From: Pseudomonas sp. B21_DOA
GTDB lineage: Bacteria > Pseudomonadota > Gammaproteobacteria > Pseudomonadales > Pseudomonadaceae
Direction of reading: 5' to 3'
Assembly: GCA_030544685.1 (NCBI GenBank)
Contig: CP086683.1
Location: 868,001 to 932,000, forward strand
DNA: 64,000 nucleotides
Under the pieces are notes generated by a model. That model did no database searches. It worked only from the letters and a program-made list of their open reading frames with translations, and was not told where the DNA came from. Every line of letters starts with the position of its first letter. The first letter of the stretch is position 1. The translations under genes were made by a program, and so were the position numbers. This document shows positions 30,890 to 40,156 of this stretch, piece by piece.

Positions 30890-31168
30890 TCAAATGGTGT
30901 CCCGGCGTATTCGCACAACGCCCATTTTCATGCCGAAGGGGCGGAACACCGCGTTCAGCGACTTCAGGGTCTGATTGCCTTCGCCATGTTCGATATGCAC
31001 CAGCGTGCGCACTGAAATCTTGCACATCTTCGCGAACTGAGTCTGATGCAGACCGGTGACTTCGACCCGTAAACGGCGCACGGCGTCACCGATTTCCAGA
31101 GTGCCTTCGGCCAGCGCTTGCTGAATGCTTTCGATGAGCGCCGTGCGCTCGAGGACGGTCAGACTCAT
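30890..31168 (-). CDS. hipB: HipB-like XRE antitoxin / DNA-binding protein
   Basis: A 92-residue helix-turn-helix protein. HQTQFAKMCKISVRTLVHIEHGEGNQTLKSLNAVFRPFGMKMGVVRI (written here in part: HTH from about residue 47) matches the Cro/C1 HTH of HipB. ATG 31168 overlaps the hipA stop (ATGA), so translation is coupled and the order is hipA then hipB, opposite to E. coli hipBA. It presumably neutralises HipA and represses the locus through the TGCA-N6-TGCA sites upstream of hipA. The N-terminal 40 residues are an extra helical segment. Confidence 0.85.
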   Translation of the reverse strand: MSLTVLERTALIESIQQALAEGTLEIGDAVRRLRVEVTGLHQTQFAKMCKISVRTLVHIEHGEGNQTLKSLNAVFRPFGMKMGVVRIRRDTI

Positions 31169-32514
31169 TGCAGGTCCCACTCTTTCAAACGTTGCTCGAG
31201 GTTTTTCAGGTGAACGCTCGGGTGATTCATGGTTCTGGCGGGCAAACCGCTGGCTGCAAGAATATCCGGCAGTGCGGCCAGACGGCGGGCATCCGCGCGC
31301 AGGCCTTCGAACAGCGCTGAGGCATCCAGCCCCGTCAACGATTCGTGCGGATCCGCGCTATCGGCCAATACGCGGCAGACACCTCGCCAATCGACATCTC
31401 CCGCCCGCTCCAACTCTTTTGGCCACTTGGTCGTACGAGTCACGCCTTCGTCATCCATGACCATCGGGGCGAGGTCATAAATAGGCGCGAGCTGGAAAGC
31501 GTTCTCTTGCCGGATAATCGCCGTGTTACGACCGTGGTTATCGGAGTTTCCGAGGATTTTATTGATCAGGTCGCGACGCAGATAATCGGCGACGAGGCTG
31601 GGAATCTGGCTGGCCTGACCCGCTTTGCGCCAGAGCCCGGCGAGCATGCGGATCACTTCCAGATGATTCATGGCACTGCCTGGCGTCGTCACTCCAGCCA
31701 GCGAATAAACCGATTCGACGGCGAAACGCGACACCGCCCCATCTTTCACTTGTCGATCAAAACGCCGCATCCACACACTCGGTTTGCTCGCCTCTTCCAA
31801 GGCCAGGCCTTCCGCCGCGACCGTTTCGATGCCCAATGTCTGCAGCGCTTTGTAGTAATGGAATTCGCTGCGCAGGATGTCCTGGTCGGTCTGCCCGCCC
31901 CTGTTTTTGGCGAATTTCACGAACCAGTGCTGTCGCACTTCTTCATCGTCCAATACCGCATCGGGATACAGAAGCCCGGCACTGTTCTCTGCCAGTAATA
32001 GCTTCGGAGCTTCACCACCTGCCCCCGTCGCGCCACTGATGGCCGCGCCCAGCTCGTAGGCATATTCAAGAAAGCGATTGTCGCGGCTAATGACCTCCTC
32101 GCGCTTGAATCCGATCGGCTTTCTTTCATCGACTGCTTCCGCCGATTCCTTTATTCGCATGTTGCCAATGGGGGCCGGTGTACTGCGGCCCAGCAGAAAC
32201 AGATCGGCGCTGATCTCGGCGGGTCTTTCCTGACCCAGGCGGGCGAGTAGAAACCGCTTGGCTGCGCCTGCCGGTGCGATGTCGTGGACAAAGGCTGGCG
32301 TCTTCGCGCGCCGACCTTCCCAATCCAGCGGATACAGGGCACTCACGGCTTGGGAAAAAGGCGACCCGATCAACTCAATGTTTTCCACCAGATAGTCCGC
32401 TTCATAGCCAAAACTGCAGCGGCTTTCGAAGCCTTTTTCCGGATTATCGAAATCAAGAATCATCGCGTCGTGCCATTGCCCGGCGGTGAAGATCTGAAGC
32501 GTCAGTTCGTACAT
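31165..32514 (-). CDS. hipA: HipA-family serine/threonine kinase toxin
   Basis: Toxin kinase of 449 residues. It has the N-terminal HipA subdomain (SFGYEADYLV...YPLDWEGRR), a glycine-rich loop ATGAGGEAPKLLL, KFAKNRGGQTDQDILRSEF, and the catalytic block ILGNSDNHGRNTAIIRQ followed by APIYDLAPMVMDDEG, the metal-binding Asp. In E. coli HipA phosphorylates glutamyl-tRNA synthetase and induces persistence; the target here is unknown. ATG 32514 is preceded by GGAATC. All key kinase residues appear intact, and unlike many neighbours the gene has no frameshift. Confidence 0.9.
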   Translation of the reverse strand: MYELTLQIFTAGQWHDAMILDFDNPEKGFESRCSFGYEADYLVENIELIGSPFSQAVSALYPLDWEGRRAKTPAFVHDIAPAGAAKRFLLARLGQERPAEISADLFLLGRSTPAPIGNMRIKESAEAVDERKPIGFKREEVISRDNRFLEYAYELGAAISGATGAGGEAPKLLLAENSAGLLYPDAVLDDEEVRQHWFVKFAKNRGGQTDQDILRSEFHYYKALQTLGIETVAAEGLALEEASKPSVWMRRFDRQVKDGAVSRFAVESVYSLAGVTTPGSAMNHLEVIRMLAGLWRKAGQASQIPSLVADYLRRDLINKILGNSDNHGRNTAIIRQENAFQLAPIYDLAPMVMDDEGVTRTTKWPKELERAGDVDWRGVCRVLADSADPHESLTGLDASALFEGLRADARRLAALPDILAASGLPARTMNHPSVHLKNLEQRLKEWDLQ

Positions 32515-32526
32515 GTTGATTCCATG

Positions 32527-32540
32527 TGCATTTCAATGCA
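32527..32540. promoter_or_regulatory. hip operator O1, TGCA-N6-TGCA
   Basis: TGCATTTCAATGCA, 13 bp upstream of the hipA ATG and adjacent to its Shine-Dalgarno. First of four evenly spaced copies. Confidence 0.7.
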
Positions 32541-32567
32541 TTTCAACGAGGAAGGATCTCTTACGCA

Positions 32568-32581
32568 TGCAATATAGTGCA
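32568..32581. promoter_or_regulatory. hip operator O2 overlapping a possible -10
   Basis: TGCAATATAGTGCA. On the minus strand it contains TATATT, a plausible -10 for hipA, so occupancy would block the promoter. It starts 41 bp from O1. Confidence 0.7.
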
Positions 32582-32609
32582 TTCAAATAAGCCCATGCAC
32601 CGCAAAATC

Positions 32610-32623
32610 TGCAACAAAATGCA
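32610..32623. promoter_or_regulatory. hip operator O3, TGCA-N6-TGCA
   Basis: TGCAACAAAATGCA, starting 42 bp from O2. A lone TGCA half-site lies between at 32596-32599. Confidence 0.68.
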
Positions 32624-32651
32624 GATTAACTCATGCGATCGGATTTATGGA

Positions 32652-32665
32652 TGCAAAATAATGCA
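32652..32665. promoter_or_regulatory. hip operator O4, TGCA-N6-TGCA
   Basis: TGCAAAATAATGCA, starting 42 bp from O3. The four copies are thus on one helical face, about four turns apart. Confidence 0.68.
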
Positions 32666-32790
32666 GATACGCGACTGAGGTCACGCTGATAAAAAGTCGT
32701 CATTAGTAGAAAGCCGTAGGAAAAAGAACGGATGACGCTGCGCAAAAGCGTCGTTTGCCCAGCCCGCTGAGAGTTTTTCTACAGAGCCAT

Positions 32791-32837
32791 CCGATGTCGC
32801 CTGCGTAGATGCGGGAAGCGGCCGACATCGGTTTTTT
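32791..32837 (+). terminator. Rho-independent terminator in the leader of the autotransporter gene
   Basis: CCGATGTCG pairs with CGACATCGG (9 bp), with partial inner pairing, followed by six T at 32832-32837. It ends 46 bp before the autotransporter ATG. No gene lies upstream on this strand in the gap, so it ends either a small RNA starting after 32666 or a conditionally terminated leader. Confidence 0.75.
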
Positions 32838-32883
32838 CGGGCAGCAATAGAGTTGGGTCTTCTCGATAAGGAGGTCGAACTTG

Positions 32884-35093
32884 ATGCCCACTCAAAACCT
32901 ATTCGCACCAAAACACTTGGCTCTGGCTATTTCATTGGCAATGGGTGGCGTAGCGCTGGCTAACGCCGAGCAATCCACTGAAGCAATAGAGCAGCCCCCA
33001 AGCATGGAAACGACGGAGCAGCCCGAAACCAACCCCAAGCAACAGGCGATGGAACGGCTAAAGGGTTTTCTCACCGACGCGAGCACGGTACCGATAACCT
33101 TTACGACACCGGAAACCTTGTTCAAAGGGACTGACGTCAACGACCTGATTACCCTAACCGACGGCGCAAGCTTCACGGGTCGGCTGGATGGCGGCAAGGG
33201 CGATAATGTGTTGTTCCTGAATGCTGCGAATGGCGGCACGTTGAACGACACGCGCAACTTCAATGGGTTATTCGTCGCCCAAGGCAACTGGACGCTGAGC
33301 TCCAAAGGCGATTTCCATGAAGGTGTTCTGGTCAACAGCGGTGGAGCGTTGACCAACCTCGGCAGCATCAAGGGCGATGTGTATGTCCAGAATGGCGGCA
33401 GTTTCGCCGGTAAAGGCACGGTGGGAAATCTTGAGGTGGGTGGGCTGCTCACCGTCAATGCAGCGCTTGGCGCACCGCGAGTGAAAGGTAATTTGCACTT
33501 GGCGCCTGGTGCCGAATTGGCTTACGAGGTCACTCCCGCTGGTGGTCAGACGATCAAGGTCGATGGTACAGCCCAACTCGAAGGTGCCACCCTGAAGATT
33601 GTTTCGGCTCCCGGTGAATATCCGCAGAGCAGCCAATACAAAATCATTGAGGCCCGAGAGGTAAAAGGCGAATTCGGCAGGATAGAGAACGATCTGGCCT
33701 ATATGACCGCCACAGCTCAATACAACAAGAAGTCGGTTGGACTGACTTACGCTCGCAATGGTGAACCGATTCAAAATCTCGCCACTTCAGAAAACGGCGG
33801 TTCACTTGGCGAAAGTATCATCGAGCCTGAAACACCAAGATCCCCCGTTGCACCAATATCAACACCTACGATGCAAACGCCCGCTCCAGCCTCAAGAGCA
33901 GATGCAATCCCAGCAGCATCGCCAGCCCCGGCCTCGGTTGCGACCTTGGCTGAAGACGCCATTTCGGTGGAATCATCTACACCAAACACAATCGTGACTT
34001 CACAAACCAGCGCAGTTATCCCACGGCCCGCGTCCGAGCCCACAAGGCCGACCAACGCAGCGGTCGCCGCACTACTCACCAGCGATAAGACCACCGCGCC
34101 CATCGCCCTTGATCAACTCGCCGCCGGCAGCAATGCCAATCTCGCCAAAGCCACACTGAGCAGTGTCACGCCGGTCAGTGCGAGCATGCTCTCGGCGATG
34201 CGCCAACTGGACAACCGTTCCGGCTCTACTGACGGCTCGCGCAGTTCAACTCATCAGGCCTCGGGCAGCGAAGGCTCCGGGCGGGTGTGGTTTCAGGCAT
34301 TGGGCCACGGCGGCAAGATTGACCGCGACGCCGACGGCATCCTTCAACATGCCACTCAAGGGCTGGTCATGGGCGCTGACTGGCGACTCGACGAGCACTG
34401 GCATGTCGGCCTGCTCGGCGGCAAATCGCAGACGAAACTCGATGCCCGCCAGTACGACGGCGACCTCGACAGCTGGCACCTCGGCGCCTACGCCGTGCGT
34501 CAGGATGGCCCGCTATCGCTGCGTCTCGGCGCTACCTACGCCAGCCATGACGGCAGCAGCACACGGCGGGTCGCGTTCAAGGGTTTCAGCGATCGGCTCA
34601 AGGGCAATTACGACGCCAATACTCAGCAAGCATTTGCCGAGGCCGGGTTCAACCTGGGCCGCAACAACGTGACCCTCGAACCCTTCGCCAGCCTCGGCTA
34701 TCAGCGTTATCAGCGCGACAGTTACAACGAAAAAGGAGGCGACGCGGCATTGAAAGTCTACGGCCAGACCCGCGACAACTTCAGCAGCACCTTCGGTCTG
34801 CGGGTTGCGCAGGTCAACACGCTGGATAACGGCATGCATTTGACTCCGCGATTGAGCGCCGGCTGGAAACATACCTTCGACGAGATCGACAGCGACACTC
34901 GCCAACAACTGCTCAAGGGGGCAAGCGTTTCGAAGTGACCGGCGCGGCACTGGATAGGAACGCTCTGTCGGTGGATGCGGGGGTCGATCTTGGTATTTCA
35001 GCGGCGCACACGCTGGGCGTGGGCTTGACGGGTGAGCTGGGCAACGACAGCCGAACATATGGCGTAGCGGGTCAATGGCGCATGGCGTTCTGA
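32884..35093 (+). CDS. Autotransporter with short passenger and outer-membrane beta-barrel (frameshifted near 3' end)
   Basis: Type Va secretion protein. It has a signal peptide (to ~residue 29), a Gln/Glu-rich segment, a short beta-solenoid passenger with repeats such as VNSGGALTNLGSIKGDVYVQNGGSFAGKGTVGNLEV (residues ~135-200 region), then a Pro/Ala/Ser/Thr-rich linker (~310-460) and a C-terminal barrel starting near GRVWFQALGHGG. One base is missing in the G5 run 34917-34921; corrected, the protein is 736 residues and ends in the typical terminal Phe (WRMAF). AAGGAGG lies 10 bp before ATG 32884. The passenger function is unknown; adhesion is likely by family. Confidence 0.87.
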
Positions 35094-35109
35094 TGGATTA
35101 AGCACACCT

Positions 35110-35201
35110 ACTGTGGGAGCGAGCCTGCTCGCGAAAGCGGTGGATCACTCGCAGATGATGTTGGCTGGTCCGACGCATTCGCGAGCAGGCTCGCTCCCAC
35201 A
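35110..35201. repeat. REPIN (inverted REP pair)
   Basis: CTGTGGGAGCGAGCCTGCTC and CGCGAGCAGGCTCGCTCCCA in opposite orientation between the convergent autotransporter and pycB genes. Confidence 0.92.
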
Positions 35202-35299
35202 TCGGCTCCTCAAGCGAGCTGAGAAATATCGAAAATCACAGGCAAAAAAGGGGAGCACCTGCTCCCCGAGGTTTAAAGCGTTGGATCGCGACTGTTATC

Positions 35300-37108
35300 T
35301 CAGCCTTCGATCTCGACGAGGATTTCGCCCGGGTTGACCCGATCGCCCTTGGCCACATGAATCGCAGTGACCTTGCCGGCAATGGCAGCCTGGACTTCGG
35401 TTTCCATCTTCATCGCTTCGGTGATCAGTACCGCCTGGCCAGCCTTGACGGTGTCGCCTTCCTTGACCAGCACATCGACGATGTTGCCGGGCATGGTGGT
35501 GCTGACGTGGCCTGGCGCCGAGGCCTGTTTGCGTTTGCTGCTGCCACCGCCGACGAACTCGTTGAGCGGTTCGAACACCACTTCTTCCGGCATGCCATCG
35601 ATGGACAGATAGAAGTGGCGCTTGCCTTCGGCCTTGACGCCGACACCGGTGATATCGACGCGGTAGGTTTCGCCGTGGACGTCGATGACGAACTCGGTCG
35701 GCACGCCTTCGCCGCCCGCCGAGGCAACGGCACCCGCTTCCGGGATCGGCAATAGCACTTCCGGCGTAAGAGTGCCGGCAGCGCGTTCTTCGAGGAATTT
35801 GCGGCCGATATCCGGGAACATGGCGAAGGTCAGTACGTCTTCTTCGGACTTGGCCAGTGCGCCGATATCGGCACGCAGCTTGGTCATTTCCGGCTTGAGC
35901 AGATCGGCCGGGCGCACGTCAATGACGTCTTCGCTGCCGATCGCCTGACGGCGCAGTTTTTCATTGACCACGCCCGGCGCCTTGCCATAGCCGCCCTGCA
36001 GATACAGCTTCACTTCGTTGGTGATGGTCTTGTAGCGCTCGCCGGCCAGTACGTTGAAAAATGCCTGGGTGCCGACGATCTGCGAAGTCGGCGTCACCAG
36101 CGGCGGGAAGCCAAGGTCTTCGCGTACGCGCGGGATTTCCGCGAGCACTTCGCTCATGCGGTTCAGAGCACCCTGCTCTTTCAACTGGTTGGCGAGGTTG
36201 GAAATCATCCCGCCCGGCACCTGGTTGACCTGCACACGGGTGTCGACGGCGGTGAATTCGCTTTCGAACTGGTGGTACTTCTTGCGCACGGCATAGAAGT
36301 ACAGGCCGATTTCCTGGAGCAGCTCCAGATTCAGGCCGGTGTCATATTCGGTGCCTTTGAGCGCGGCGACCATCGACTCGGTGCCCGGATGGCTGGTGCC
36401 CGAGGCGAAGCTGGAGATTGCGGTATCGATGTGATCGGCACCGTTTTCGATCGCCTTGAGCTGGCACATGGCGGCCAGGCCAGCGGTGTCGTGGGAATGG
36501 ATGAACACCGGCAGCGACTGCTCGGCTTTCAACGCACGCACCAGTTCACCGGTGGCGTATGGCGTGAGCAGACCGGCCATGTCCTTGATCGCCACCGAGT
36601 CGCAACCCATGGACTCCATTTGCTTGGCCTGGGTGACGAAAGCGTCGATGGTGTGCACCGGGCTGGTGGTGTAGGCGATGGTGCCTTGAGCATGCTTGCC
36701 GGCAGCTTTCACCGCTTCGATGGCGACACGCAGATTACGCACATCGTTCATGGCATCGAAGATGCGGAACACGTCGATGCCATTCACCGCTGCTTTGGCG
36801 ACGAAGGCTTTGACCACATCGTCGCTGTAGTGGCGATAGCCGAGCAGGTTCTGCCCGCGAAGGAGCATTTGCAGGCGGGTATTGGGCAGCGCGGCACGCA
36901 ATTGGCGCAGACGCTCCCACGGGTCTTCCTTGAGGAAGCGCACACAGGCGTCGAACGTCGCGCCGCCCCAGCACTCCAGCGACCAGTAGCCGACCTTGTC
37001 GAGCTTGTCGCAGATCGGCAGCATGTCTTCGGTGCGCATGCGGGTGGCGAGCAGCGATTGGTGAGCGTCGCGCAGGATGGTGTCGGTAACGAAGATCTTC
37101 TTAGTCAT
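35300..37108 (-). CDS. pycB: Pyruvate carboxylase subunit B (carboxyltransferase-biotin carrier; OadA-like)
   Basis: Carboxyltransferase and biotin carrier subunit that carboxylates pyruvate to oxaloacetate for anaplerosis. The 602-residue protein starts MTKKIFVTDTILRDAHQSLLATRMR, the HMGL-like catalytic barrel, with VFRIFDAMNDVRNL and FIHSHDTAG (metal ligands). The C-terminus is a biotinyl domain with the biotinylated Lys in ITEAMKMETEVQA near residue 568. It is often annotated as oxaloacetate decarboxylase alpha, but the partner biotin carboxylase gene just upstream and absence of the membrane beta/gamma subunits support pyruvate carboxylase. Confidence 0.93.
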   Translation of the reverse strand: MTKKIFVTDTILRDAHQSLLATRMRTEDMLPICDKLDKVGYWSLECWGGATFDACVRFLKEDPWERLRQLRAALPNTRLQMLLRGQNLLGYRHYSDDVVKAFVAKAAVNGIDVFRIFDAMNDVRNLRVAIEAVKAAGKHAQGTIAYTTSPVHTIDAFVTQAKQMESMGCDSVAIKDMAGLLTPYATGELVRALKAEQSLPVFIHSHDTAGLAAMCQLKAIENGADHIDTAISSFASGTSHPGTESMVAALKGTEYDTGLNLELLQEIGLYFYAVRKKYHQFESEFTAVDTRVQVNQVPGGMISNLANQLKEQGALNRMSEVLAEIPRVREDLGFPPLVTPTSQIVGTQAFFNVLAGERYKTITNEVKLYLQGGYGKAPGVVNEKLRRQAIGSEDVIDVRPADLLKPEMTKLRADIGALAKSEEDVLTFAMFPDIGRKFLEERAAGTLTPEVLLPIPEAGAVASAGGEGVPTEFVIDVHGETYRVDITGVGVKAEGKRHFYLSIDGMPEEVVFEPLNEFVGGGSSKRKQASAPGHVSTTMPGNIVDVLVKEGDTVKAGQAVLITEAMKMETEVQAAIAGKVTAIHVAKGDRVNPGEILVEIEG

Positions 37109-37127
37109 TGGTATCTCCTCATAGCGG

Positions 37128-37204
37128 CGAACTTCAAGCTACGAGCTGCAAGAAAAAGCCAATCTGCTTTTACTTGCCGCTTGCAGCTGAAAGCTCGCAG
37201 CTGC
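37128..37204. repeat. Imperfect inverted repeat between pycA and pycB
   Basis: CAAGCTACGAGCTGCAAG on the left and CTTGCAGCTGAAAGCTCGCA on the right can fold into a long imperfect stem with a loop of about 30 bases. This resembles another dispersed repeat family of fluorescent pseudomonads. Its position within the operon could tune pycB relative to pycA. Confidence 0.65.
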
Positions 37205-37209
37205 TTCAT

Positions 37210-38625
<1,416 letters not shown>

Positions 38626-38762
38626 TTGGAGGTTCCCTTGAGCCGGTGGTACCACGACCTGCTAGACCCAGGTCTACGCGTGACCAAATGTTTCAATTCA
38701 GTGGCAGGTCCACACTAGCGCTGCCAAGGGATTAACAAAAATGAATAAAAATTGGGACAGGC

Positions 38763-38778
38763 ATAAGTAAACACTTAT
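38763..38778. promoter_or_regulatory. Candidate operator between pycA and pycR
   Basis: Perfect inverted repeat ATAAGT-AAAC-ACTTAT, 37 bp before the LysR start and 137 bp before pycA. A position and symmetry suitable for LysR autoregulation or for pycA control; not matched to a known consensus. Confidence 0.5.
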
Positions 38779-38815
38779 AGTCGAAGCACACGACCGCCAA
38801 CCGAGCCCGAATAAT

Positions 38816-39778
38816 ATGCGTAAGTCATTGATGCGTATGACATTGCGTCAACTGCAAATCTTCAATGAAGTGTGCGATCTGCGCTCCTACAGCCGCGCCG
38901 CCGAGGAAATGTCCCTTACACAACCGGCCGTCAGCCTACAGATTCGACAGCTTGAAGAGCTGATCGGCCAGCCGCTATTCGATTATGTCGGCAAAAAACT
39001 CTATATGACCGAGGCGGCGGAAGCGCTTCAACGTGCCAGTCGCGACATTTTCGGGCGCCTGGAAAACCTCGATATGCAACTGTCGGACATGCAGGGATCA
39101 CTGCAGGGCCAACTGAAACTGGCAGTGGAATCGAGCGCCAAATATTTTGTGCCGCACCTGTTCGCTGCGTTCAAGCGCCAGCATCCGGAAGTCAATTTGC
39201 AGCTGACCGTGGTCAACCGTGGCCAAGTCATTCGCCGTCTCTCGGACAACCGCGATGATCTGGTGATCATGTCGATGGTGCCGCAGGACATGGGCCTGGA
39301 GTTTCTGCCGTTTCTGAACAATCCGATTGTCGCCGTGGCGCGCCCGGATCACCCGCTGGCGCACATGGGCCCGTTGCGCTTGCAGGATCTGGAGCCGTAT
39401 ACGCTGCTGATCCGCGAGCCAGGCTCGGGCACGCGTCTGGCCTGCGAGGAATACTTCAAGGAAAAGCGCGTGCACTTCACCCAGACCCAGGAAGTGGCGT
39501 CCGCCGAAGCCCAGCGCGAATGCGTATTGGCGGGTCTGGGCCTGGCGCTGTTGACGCGCCACGCCCTGAACCTGGAGCTGGCGACCGGCGGCCTGGTCGA
39601 GCTGCCGGTCGAAGAGTTGCCGCTGATGCGCAGCTGGTGTCTGGTGCAGGCCAAAGCCAAACGGCTGTCACCGGTGGCGCACGCCTTCCTGGCCTTTATC
39701 CGCAGCGAACGGGCGCAGATTATTGCGTTGGTTGAGCGTTTCGACGGGAAGCTGCGGGCGCTGCCTGCCAGTGAGTGA
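38816..39778 (+). CDS. pycR: LysR-family regulator of pyruvate carboxylase (PycR-like)
   Basis: A 320-residue LysR protein. The winged helix is MTLRQLQIFNEVCDLRSYSRAAEEMSLTQPAVSLQIRQLEELIGQPLF; the effector domain follows with VLAGLGLALLTRHAL near residue 245. It is divergent from pycA, as PA5437 (PycR) is in P. aeruginosa, from which I take the name. An internal ATG (MRMTLRQ) 18 bp downstream could be the true start. It likely controls pycAB; the palindrome at 38763-38778 is a candidate site. Confidence 0.88.
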   Translation: MRKSLMRMTLRQLQIFNEVCDLRSYSRAAEEMSLTQPAVSLQIRQLEELIGQPLFDYVGKKLYMTEAAEALQRASRDIFGRLENLDMQLSDMQGSLQGQLKLAVESSAKYFVPHLFAAFKRQHPEVNLQLTVVNRGQVIRRLSDNRDDLVIMSMVPQDMGLEFLPFLNNPIVAVARPDHPLAHMGPLRLQDLEPYTLLIREPGSGTRLACEEYFKEKRVHFTQTQEVASAEAQRECVLAGLGLALLTRHALNLELATGGLVELPVEELPLMRSWCLVQAKAKRLSPVAHAFLAFIRSERAQIIALVERFDGKLRALPASE

Positions 39779-39923
39779 TCTCGGGAAAATCGCCGATCTC
39801 GGCCTGAAGCTGGCGAAGTTCGAAGCGATCTTCAATTGCGCGGCGAAATTCCATGCGGCGCTGATCTTCCTGTTGACGACGGGTTTTCGCGGCGCTGTTG
39901 CGTTCTTCGTAGGGCTGAGCCAT
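39720..39923 (-). CDS. PA3496-family small protein, putative envelope integrity
   Basis: A 67-residue, highly charged protein. The block RRQQEDQRRMEFRRAIEDRFELRQLQAEIGDFPEI is what I remember as the hallmark of the PA3496 family. GGGAGACTCGAA precedes ATG 39923. The last 59 bp overlap antisense with the 3' end of the LysR gene, an unusual but plausible convergent overlap. Function is unknown beyond the database family name. Confidence 0.72.
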   Translation of the reverse strand: MAQPYEERNSAAKTRRQQEDQRRMEFRRAIEDRFELRQLQAEIGDFPEITHWQAAPAASRRNAQPTQ

Positions 39924-40041
39924 TTCGAGTCTCCCAGGGCGAGTACGGGAGTTTCACGATAGGCGTGGGGGATGACGGTTTGGCTGCGCCGGGATGACAA
40001 TGTGATGAAATGTGCGCAGGGATGTGCTGTTGTTGAAGACG

Positions 40042-40137
40042 CTTTCGCGAGCAGGCTCGCTCCCACATTTGATCCCGTTATGACCCAGAATTTATGTTCT
40101 CAGGAGATCCCCTGTGGGAGCGAGCCTGCTCGCGAAC
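40042..40137. repeat. REP pair in the reverse arrangement
   Basis: CGCGAGCAGGCTCGCTCCCA comes first and CTGTGGGAGCGAGCCTGCTC second, about 50 bp apart. This is the opposite head-to-head arrangement from the REPINs at 15441, 16581, 28113 and 35110. Confidence 0.88.
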
Positions 40138-40156
40138 AAGGTCGGAACGACCTTGC

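Larger units (their letters stand above)
32515..32883. other. Divergent regulatory gap between hipA and the autotransporter
   Basis: 369 bp, visibly AT-rich on its hip side. Holds four hip operators (32527-32665) and, nearer the autotransporter, a terminator (32791-32837). Between them (32666-32790) is a hairpin-prone stretch (CGCTGCGCAAAAGCG near 32738) that could be the body of a small RNA or leader. Minus-strand short ORFs here have no ribosome-binding site or family match. Confidence 0.6.

Noticed and set aside
32681..32911. Short minus-strand ORFs between hipA and the autotransporter
   Set aside because: No ribosome-binding site, overlap with the terminator and no family match.
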